Assembly (NCBI GenBank): GCA_031280065.1
Contig: JAITHH010000175.1
Coordinates: 1-7,784 of the forward strand
DNA length: 7,784 nucleotides
DNA from: Treponema sp.
Lineage (GTDB): Bacteria; Spirochaetota; Spirochaetia; Treponematales; Breznakiellaceae
Reading direction: 5' to 3'
Shown here: one piece after another, positions 1 through 6,100 of the stretch
How the letters are laid out: each line of letters begins with the position of its first letter
How positions within the stretch are numbered: the stretch's first letter is position 1
Notes under the pieces: generated by a model
Databases searched by the model: none
What the model saw: only the letters and a program-made list of their open reading frames with translations
What the model was told of the DNA's origin: nothing
Program-made: the position numbers and the translations under genes

Positions 1-1698
1 TGGCGGGATTTGGGCTCCCTCCCCGTTAGAACCAACGGAATCAAAGCCGTGGCGGCGGTCAGCCTGCCGGAACTGACGGTCTTCATCTCCCATAGCATCT
101 ACGGCGTCTACTATATCCAGCCCGATCAGAAGTCCCCTTCGTGGACCTCGCTGAACGCCGGCCTTGAGCGGCTTGAAACCACCGATAACCCCGACGAGGT
201 GTCGGACATCGCCGCGGCTCCCGGCAGGGCTTCCTCCCTGCCAGAGGTCTATGTTTCCCAGACCTTCCGCCAGCGCCTCTACCGGCTCGACTGGACGCGG
301 AAGCGCTTCGTCCCTATCCTTGCGGAGGGCGGCGGGTTCGGCCCGATTGACTCCCTCGCCGTGGGGGAAGAAACCATCCGTTTTGTGCGGGAAGGGGCGA
401 TCATGGAACTGGGCCGTCCGGGGGGCCTTGCGCCGGTTCCCCTAACAGGGCGGCGGCGGGACGACATTGCGGCATGGCTTTCCATTCCGGCGCGGCTGGG
501 CTTGAAGAGCGATTGCGCGGCGGTGTGGGGGAACGGCTTCTTCCTGGATACCGGCCCGGTGATTCTGTCGGAACTCTGGCTGCTGGATGAATCCCCCCGC
601 GCACGCGGCGCGGCCTTTGGCCGGGAGGGTCTGTACCTGCCCGTTGATCACGCCCTTGAGTCCGCGACACTCCAGCCGTATCTGGACATGATGGCGGAGC
701 GGAACCTGGATATGGCGGTCATTGACATGAAGGACGATTATGGGCGTCTCCGCTTTACCCCGGAGAATCCTGCCGTCAGCGGGAAGGGCCGGGTCTTCCG
801 CCCGGTGGACATTGACGCCTTCCTCAAAACGATGAAGGAGCGGGGCGTCTACACCGCCGCCCGAATTGTTGTCTTCAAAGACCCGGAGCTTGCCGGGAAG
901 GAGGGGGAGAAGTACGCGGTATGGGACAGCAGAACGGGCAGGGCATGGCAGGGCTACTACGACACACGGCGGCAGAAACTTCCGGCGGGACAGCGGGCTG
1001 AACCGTCTTCCGGTTCGGCGCTCACCGAGGTTTTCCCGGCTTCTGATCCGGCCTATGAGATTCTGCGGACCTACTACGACGAGCGCTGGGTGGACCCATA
1101 TTCCGAGGAGGTGTGGGAGTACATCGCCCAGACAGCGGCTGAACTGCACCGGCGGGGCTTTGACGAGATTCAGTTTGATTACATCCGCTTTCCTACGGAC
1201 GGGGATAATTTGGGGAACGCCCTGTACCGCTGGCGGGACTCCGGCATGGACATGGAAAGTGCGATGCTTTCTTTCCTGCGCCATGTCCGCTCCCGTATTG
1301 AGGCTCCTCTTTCCATTGACATATACGGGGCGAACGGCTGGTACCGCACCGGGGCACGGACTGGTCAGGAGGTGGAGCTTTTGGCGCACTATGTGGATGT
1401 TATCAGTCCGATGTACTATCCGAGTCACTTTGAGCAGGATTTCCTGGCCCAGGACCCGCCGGAACTGCGGCCTTACCGCATCTACTATTTGGGAACGCGG
1501 CGGACGCAGGTGATTGCCCGGGGGCGGATTATTGTCCGGCCTTATGTGCAGGCGTTTTTTTTGAATGTGGCGTATGACCGGCGTTATTACAACGTTGACT
1601 ATGTATTCCAGGAGGTTAAGGGCGTCCGGGAGGCGGGGGGCGCGGGGCTTACTTATTGGAACAACTCAGGCCGCTACGATGATATTCCGGTCCCTTAA
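1..1698 (+). CDS. Putative glycoside-hydrolase-like protein, DUF4015 family (5' partial)
   Basis: The frame is open from base 1 (W-R-D, then a TTG at 10), so the true start is probably upstream; the stop is TAA at 1696-1698. Counting the TTG codon as residue 1, residues 208-562 look like the DUF4015 (PF13200-type) TIM-barrel domain. Visible motifs are VIDMKDDYGRLRF from 237, a long helix then DEIQFDYIRFPTDG from 385, SIDIYGANGW at 435-444, VDVISPMYYPSHF at 462-474, and GLTYWNNSGRY from 546. The acidic residues D239, D385 and D390 sit where barrel strands end in such enzymes and are the catalytic or binding candidates. Residues 1-200 are beta-rich; 'GVYYIQPDQKSPSWTSLNAGL' with W45 recalls one blade of a BNR/Asp-box propeller. 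The family is predicted to act on polysaccharide, but substrate and activity are unproven. No terminator hairpin with a T-run follows. Family assignment is fairly sure; enzymatic activity is not. Confidence 0.82.
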   Translation, partial: WRDLGSLPVRTNGIKAVAAVSLPELTVFISHSIYGVYYIQPDQKSPSWTSLNAGLERLETTDNPDEVSDIAAAPGRASSLPEVYVSQTFRQRLYRLDWTRKRFVPILAEGGGFGPIDSLAVGEETIRFVREGAIMELGRPGGLAPVPLTGRRRDDIAAWLSIPARLGLKSDCAAVWGNGFFLDTGPVILSELWLLDESPRARGAAFGREGLYLPVDHALESATLQPYLDMMAERNLDMAVIDMKDDYGRLRFTPENPAVSGKGRVFRPVDIDAFLKTMKERGVYTAARIVVFKDPELAGKEGEKYAVWDSRTGRAWQGYYDTRRQKLPAGQRAEPSSGSALTEVFPASDPAYEILRTYYDERWVDPYSEEVWEYIAQTAAELHRRGFDEIQFDYIRFPTDGDNLGNALYRWRDSGMDMESAMLSFLRHVRSRIEAPLSIDIYGANGWYRTGARTGQEVELLAHYVDVISPMYYPSHFEQDFLAQDPPELRPYRIYYLGTRRTQVIARGRIIVRPYVQAFFLNVAYDRRYYNVDYVFQEVKGVREAGGAGLTYWNNSGRYDDIPVP

Positions 1699-1758
1699 GG
1701 CGTGTTCAAAAGGAACCGCTGCTTAAATAAAGTTTTATAAACATAGTCCACGGATTAA

Positions 1759-1804
1759 CGCAGATTACCACTGATGCTGTTTCCATTCATCTGCGTAATC
1801 TGCG
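1759..1804. repeat. Inverted repeat, 10-bp perfect arms
   Basis: CGCAGATTAC at 1759-1768 is the exact reverse complement of GTAATCTGCG at 1795-1804, with a 26-base loop. It lies shortly after the stop of the upstream gene, so the transcript could fold here, but no T-run follows and I do not call it a terminator. Confidence 0.6.
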
Positions 1805-1855
1805 GTTCCAAGACAAATGTTTTTTACCGCAGATGGCACAGACGTACACAGATTG

Positions 1856-1870
1856 CGAACCTTCGGTTCG
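1856..1870. repeat. Short perfect hairpin inside the repeat cluster
   Basis: CGAACC-TTC-GGTTCG is a six-base-pair stem with a three-base loop. It separates the two halves of the intergenic repeat cluster. It is not followed by a T-tract, so an intrinsic terminator role is not supported. Confidence 0.6.
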
Positions 1871-2111
1871 ACGCTGATGCTGTTTCTACTCATCTGCGGC
1901 ATCCTTTTCATCTGCGTAATCTGCGGTTCCCCTGGTAACGGTTCTTTTACCGCAGAAAACGCGGAAACTGCACGGAAAAGGACTCCCTTCCGTGTGTTCC
2001 GTGGTTCGGTTCGCTTTAATCAGTGGTTCCCTAGGGTCTGCCCTCTGAAAAACTATCCCTTGGGGCAATAGGTGAATATACGGGCTCGTGAGGTGTTTTA
2101 TCCGCAGAGCG

Positions 2112-2795
2112 TTACCACCGGATCTCCATGACCAGCGGTTCGGCGGCGCAGAGGAGCGGGCCTATGGGCGCGGAGTAGCTCACCTTTCTCCCCGTGTGCG
2201 CCGCTTCCCCAACCGGCAAGGCCGACGGCAGGGCCGACGGCAGGGCCCCCAGAGGACGGCCCCCTTCCCCAAAGAAGGCAAGTTCAGCGTCCGCAGGCAG
2301 GGTAAAGGCCAGATCCAGCCGGTAATCAGCGGCGGCCTCTCTGATCAGCGCGACCAGATCAGGGGCCGGAGCCGCTCCCCGGCTCAAAGTGAGGGACAGC
2401 CGGTGCTTGCCGTTCTCCCGCGACAGTGAGGCGCTCTGGCCCGTTGCGTCCAGAAACTGAAGCAGCGCATCCGTGCGGGAGAAATCCACGGTCAGGCGGT
2501 GTATTACATCCTCTTCCGTGGTTTTGGCGGAGAAGGAGCGCAGCTTGAGCCCCTCGATCCGGGCCGCGGTCCGTTCAAAGTCGGCCCTCCCGCTTGGGAT
2601 GGGCGGCCACCGCTCGTTGCCGTCCAGCTTGCCCAGGGATTCCAGGGACCGGGACATCCGGTATTCCAGGGTCATGCTCCCCGAACCGTCCGGGCGGATG
2701 GTAATATCGGAGCCCACGCCGATACAGGAACTGAAAACGGCCAGCGCCGTTCCCAGCGCGGCCACATATCTTAAAATACGATTTCCTGGTTTCAT
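2112..2795 (-). CDS. Putative membrane lipoprotein, LppM/DUF3153-like
   Basis: About 227 residues from the ATG at 2795; an adjacent in-frame ATG at 2798 is the alternative. The AAGGGG at 2802-2807 lies six bases before the 2795 ATG and three before 2798, so I prefer 2795. The N-terminus has basic residues (MKPGNRILR), a hydrophobic stretch, and FSSC with Cys at about residue 23, a relaxed spirochaetal lipobox, so the protein is probably lipidated and held on a membrane. The mature part begins with DITIRPDGSGSMTLEYRMS, which recalls the opening beta-hairpin of LppM/DUF3153-like lipoproteins. No second membrane segment is seen. Near the C-terminus a short repeat encodes ALPSALPSALP. The gene follows the DUF503 gene by about ten bases, and its ribosome site overlaps that gene's stop codon, so the two are very likely co-transcribed and perhaps translationally coupled. 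Function is unknown; the lipoprotein call is firm, the family call tentative. Confidence 0.8.
   Translation of the reverse strand: MKPGNRILRYVAALGTALAVFSSCIGVGSDITIRPDGSGSMTLEYRMSRSLESLGKLDGNERWPPIPSGRADFERTAARIEGLKLRSFSAKTTEEDVIHRLTVDFSRTDALLQFLDATGQSASLSRENGKHRLSLTLSRGAAPAPDLVALIREAAADYRLDLAFTLPADAELAFFGEGGRPLGALPSALPSALPVGEAAHTGRKVSYSAPIGPLLCAAEPLVMEIRW
2221..2244. repeat. 12-bp tandem repeat, two exact copies, inside the lipoprotein gene
   Basis: GCCGACGGCAGG occurs twice head to tail. Its length is a multiple of three, so copy-number change would keep the frame. On the coding (minus) strand it gives repeated Ala-Leu-Pro-Ser near the lipoprotein C-terminus, probably a flexible linker. 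The flanking bases look like decayed partial copies. Confidence 0.75.
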
Positions 2796-2805
2796 CATAT
2801 ACCCC

Positions 2806-3093
2806 TTAAAATTCCTCTGACTGAACCCGCATATCCTGAATGCGGATCGGCATTTCATCTTCTATCATCTTGAGAGCCTTGTTAAGCACCGTCTCCCCAA
2901 AGGTCCGCGAATTGGACACCAAGGCCCCCCCAATCTGGCCGAAGCGCGGCGAGTCTTGAAGGTCCACCTCTGCGGCGCTGAGGTGGAAACGGCGCTGGAG
3001 CTTATCCTTGATAGAGCGGATGATCTGCCGTTTGTCCTTCAAACTTTGGGCGTCAGGGATTTCAAAAATGAGCTGCAGCATGGAAACGACCGT
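2806..3093 (-). CDS. DUF503 family protein (YlxP-like), probable ACG start
   Basis: A small cytoplasmic protein of 91 residues from the ATG at 3081, or 95 residues if it starts at the ACG at 3093. It has the DUF503 pattern: an opening beta strand (MLQLIFEIPDAQSLKDKRQ) with the conserved SLKDKR, then a basic helix (IIRSIKDKLQRRF) and HLSAAEVDLQDS, then a helix (ETVLNKALKMIEDEM). The family has a ferredoxin-like fold, and in many bacteria it lies between infB and rbfA, which suggests a link to ribosomes; that context is not present here. The start is unusual. A perfect AGGAGG at 3102-3107 is eight bases from the ACG, but 20 bases from the first ATG, too far for normal initiation. No ATG, GTG or TTG lies at workable spacing. 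An ACG start would give (M)VVSMLQ. The lipoprotein gene follows about ten bases downstream in the same operon. Family call is secure; start codon is inferred. Confidence 0.85.
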   Translation of the reverse strand, partial: TVVSMLQLIFEIPDAQSLKDKRQIIRSIKDKLQRRFHLSAAEVDLQDSPRFGQIGGALVSNSRTFGETVLNKALKMIEDEMPIRIQDMRVQSEEF

Positions 3094-3101
3094 GGTTCTT
3101 A

Positions 3102-3107
3102 CCTCCT
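3102..3107 (-). promoter_or_regulatory. Shine-Dalgarno AGGAGG for the DUF503 gene
   Basis: On the minus strand this reads AGGAGG, a full match to the anti-SD core. It is eight bases upstream of an in-frame ACG (3093-3091) and 20 upstream of the first in-frame ATG (3081-3079). Its position is the main reason to place the start at ACG. Confidence 0.75.
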
Positions 3108-3115
3108 GTATAGGG

Positions 3116-3122
3116 TATAATA
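3116..3122. promoter_or_regulatory. Overlapping divergent -10 boxes (TATAATA)
   Basis: The plus strand reads TATAAT at 3116-3121, a perfect sigma-70 -10 box. The minus strand reads TATTAT across 3117-3122. Transcription to the right would begin near 3128 and lead into the large gene; to the left it would begin near 3110, only a few bases before the AGGAGG of the DUF503 gene. No good TTGACA-like -35 box is found at 16-18 bp on either strand, so strength or activator dependence cannot be judged. Confidence 0.5.
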
Positions 3123-3161
3123 CGCGAAAATGGATGGTAAAGAATATGGGGGGCGCGAATC

Positions 3162-3166
3162 AAGGG
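3162..3166 (+). promoter_or_regulatory. Candidate ribosome binding site (AAGGG) for the large gene
   Basis: AAGGG lies eight bases before the in-frame GTG at 3175 and four bases before an ATG at 3171 in another frame. It is the only clear purine-rich site near the start of the large gene. The in-frame ATG at 3193 has no SD-like sequence before it, and the ATG at 3130 would be nearly leaderless. Confidence 0.4.
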
Positions 3167-3174
3167 TTCGATGG

Positions 3175-6100
3175 GTGCCCCAATCCCCCCGGATGCCAGG
3201 CTCGTTGTTTGCCGCAGGCGCGCCGCCAAGCGCCCCATTTGTTCTTTTCCTATTCCTTCTATTATATACCTTGTTTCCGGCGGGCGCTCTGCCGCCGCCC
3301 GCTCCCGAAGAAGCGCCCGCAGAGTTATTCACCCTGACCTTGGGCGATACCGATGTGTCCCTCTGGCTAAGCGGCTTCTGGAAGGGAAGTTTCAGCGCCG
3401 CCTTCGGCGTCTCCCAAAGCCCGCTGGGACTCGCCGCCGCTTCTATCGAATCGCCTTTCCTCTTCAGCCAGGAAGCCGACCTGTCCCTCTCCCTCTGGAT
3501 ACGCCAAAAGTGGTTCGTGGAAGCGGGCTTCCTGGACAACTACGCCCTCAACACCTACCGGGCAGGCTATCAAGGGCAGCCCGGGGAGACGGTTCAGTAC
3601 CTGGGGCTGGGCAACACGGGCCTGGACTTCCCCGCCTTCCCCTACCTCAATCTGGGGGGCGATTCACCCTCCTCCTTCGGCGTCTACGGACACTTCGGCG
3701 GGGGAGACCTGGAATTCCACGGCCTGGTCCGCTATGACGCGGCCATACAGGAAGAGCGGGTCTTCGTGGGGAACCGGGAGCGCGGCTACGCCTACCTCTC
3801 CATCGACAGCCCCCAGCGGGGCCTCTCCTTTGTCCTGCCCGATGAAAACACCGGCGAGACCCCGGCGATCTACTTCGAGGACAGCGAGGGGGGCATCCAG
3901 GGGAGCGATGGGCGGCGCTGGCGGCGGGCCCGCTCCGGAGAATACGCGGTGAGCGCCCGCAGAGGCATGGTTGAACTGCGGCAGAAACCTGCGGGAAGAG
4001 CCGCCGCCGCCTATGGACCGGGAAAAACGCCGGGAGGGCCGGGCTACCGCTTGGGAAGCTATGGCGATTCCGGCTCTTTTCTGGGAGCGGTCCAAGCCCT
4101 GTTTGATCCCATCGCGCTGGACCGCTATCCCCAGCCGGGCCAGGACGCCTTGACCGGCGCGGCGGCCAATACGCCCGGCACGGTGGAACTGGAAGGGGTC
4201 TCGGCCCTGGTCATCTACGAGCCGGGAACCTTCTCCCCCTTTGAACGGCTGAACCGCTACCGCTCGCCCGCCGGGAATTCCACCGAGGCCGCCCTGACGC
4301 GCCGCTCTACCGGCGAGCGTATAGGGGACTTCGAGGCCGTGCCCGTCGAACAAACCGAAGCGCCCGCGTTCTATGATCCCCCGGATGCCGAAAGCGGCAT
4401 CGAGCCCGGCGGCCTGTGGTCAAGCCTGCGGGGAAGCGTGGAACTCCAGCGGTCGGACCGTATCGCGGACCCGCGCTCCCCCCAGGGACGCTGGCCCTTG
4501 GCGGCGCTCTGCCCGGAAATCTACCTTCCCGGGTCCGCCGGAGGCGGCGCCTACGACCTTGCCCTGCGCTTTACCAGCTATACCGCCGCCGGCGGCGCGG
4601 GAGTGTACGCCATCGGGACGGACGCCGTGCCCGGGTCCATCCAGGTCTTTCGGCACGGACTGCCCGACTCGAATTTCAGCTTTAACGAGGCCGCGGGAGA
4701 ACTCAGCCTGCGGGACCCGCCGGGATTCAGCGAGGTGATCCGGGTCCGCTACCTCAAGAAGAGCGGCCAGCGTCAATTCGGGAGCCTGGCCGCGGGACTC
4801 GGCATGTTCTACGATCCGCCCGGCCCCTTCAAGTCCGGCCTGGCCCTGGGGCTCCGGTGGAATCTGAGCGAAGACGCCTATACCGGGGAGGGCACGGCAA
4901 GCCCCGGCAGCGCGGGCTTGGGCGCGGAGGCCGCCTGGGACGCTGACGCGCTCAAAGCCAAGCTGACCCTGGGCCTGGGCTTTGATCAGCCTGACGCCGC
5001 CGGTCTGTACCGCCTCGCCGGAATGGAGGGCTCCGAGAGAACCCTCGTTCTGAATCCCGCATCGGCCTTTCTTGCGGAACCCCCGGCGGACCTTCCCCCG
5101 GAGGGAGGGCCGCTGGTGTCAGGGCTGGATGCCGCAAACCGGGCCCCCCTGGTGTACCGGAACTACCAGAATCAGAACATCCTTGATACCAGCGCCCTCC
5201 TCCCCATTGACAGCGCCGCGCCGGTACTCCCCGGTAAAAGCGGCCCCTACCCCGCCTCGGACCCCGTCCTCTCCGGCGAGACGCTCTTGGCCGCTGAATT
5301 CACCCTCACCGGGGAGCGGTACTGGACGGGCTTTCAGATTCCCCTGGGCGATGCGGGGGACGCGCTGGAGCAGGTCCAGGAGATCGGCGTCCCCTTCCGG
5401 CTGTACGGCTTTGCGCGGGAAACGGACGTGCGGGTCATCGTCCAGGCGGGCGCGCTGGCGGACGCTGATCAGGGATGGCGCGACAACCCCGCGCTCACCG
5501 CCTCCTGGGAGATATTCTCGGCTGAAATCCAAGCCGGTCTTGCCGGCGGGCAGGTTCACTATGACGAGGAGGGGGCGCTGAAACTCAGCCGGATCATCTT
5601 GAATGACGCTGACCGGCGGAAACTCCGCGAAGCGCGGTATATGCGCATCCTGATCCTGCGCTCAACCGCGGGCGAGGTGTCAGGCCGCCTGCTCGCCGCC
5701 CCTCCCTACCTGCTGGGTGCGGGGTTCCGGGCGATCACCGTGCGGGACGGGGTGATTTCCGCCGCCGGTGCGGGTGCGGGGCAGAGGCCAGCCGCCATCG
5801 CGGAACGGCGGGACGTCAGCCTTGAGGCGGCGTACCGGGAGCGGATCGAGCGGCTCCACCCCGAAGACGCCCCGCAGCGGGTTCTGGAATTGGAATGGAA
5901 CGCCCTTGAGCCGGGGGAATCGGCGGGCGCGGACGGCAGAACCGGGGCGGTTCCCCTTTCGGAGTACAAAACGCTGAGTTTCTTCTTCAAAGCGGGCCGC
6001 TCGGACGGCGCGGGCATGGCGGACAGCGGCGCTTCTTCCGTGCCGCGTCTGCGGTTCATCGTTGCGCGGGGGCCCGGCTCCCTGGGCGCGGCGTCTGAGA

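Larger units (their letters stand above)
1741..2040. repeat. Intergenic cluster of degenerate direct and inverted repeats
   Basis: The 413-base gap between convergent genes holds repeats and no credible gene. A 24-bp direct repeat containing CTGCGTAATCTGCGG is identical at 1786-1809 and 1907-1930. CTGATGCTGTTTC recurs at 1771-1783 and 1874-1886, and TTTTACCGCAGA at 1822-1833 and 1945-1956. Inverted partners include CGCAGATTAC (1759-1768) against GTAATCTGCG (1795-1804) and ACCGCAGAT (1826-1834) against ATCTGCGGT (1919-1927). A third block near 1971-1994 pairs CACGGAA with TTCCGTG. The small frames here read as 'ADYADEKDAADE' or 'TEHTEGS', the sort of peptide that recurs as spurious ORFs from this repeat type. 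The base composition is visibly less GC-rich than the genes. It may be a mobile or structural intergenic repeat (REP/MITE-like); its function is unknown. Confidence 0.8.

Noticed and set aside
442..1428. Long minus-strand open frame of 328 codons opposite the DUF4015 gene
   Set aside because: It is antisense to a well-supported family gene with clear motifs, has no recognisable domain, and such frames are common opposite GC-rich genes.
1699..1740. Terminator after the DUF4015 gene
   Set aside because: The segment has AT-rich stretches but no stable stem followed by a T-run.
1741..2040. CRISPR array
   Set aside because: Repeats are few, unevenly spaced, mixed in orientation and without equal-length spacers.
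1817..2071. Small plus-strand and minus-strand frames in the repeat region
   Set aside because: Their peptides are translations of the repeats themselves, with no family signal and no good ribosome site.
2040..2111. Terminator for the minus-strand operon
   Set aside because: Only 3-4 bp stems (such as CCC-AA-GGG) precede a short T-run on the minus strand; too weak to call.
2473..2820. Plus-strand frames opposite the lipoprotein gene
   Set aside because: The minus strand has a convincing lipoprotein with lipobox, SD and operon partner; the opposite frames are low-complexity shadows.
3664..4353. Minus-strand frames opposite the giant gene, also at 4420-4776, 5119-5559 and 5680-6155
   Set aside because: They are Arg/Gly/Pro-rich shadows of a continuous plus-strand frame that keeps strong G/C at third positions.
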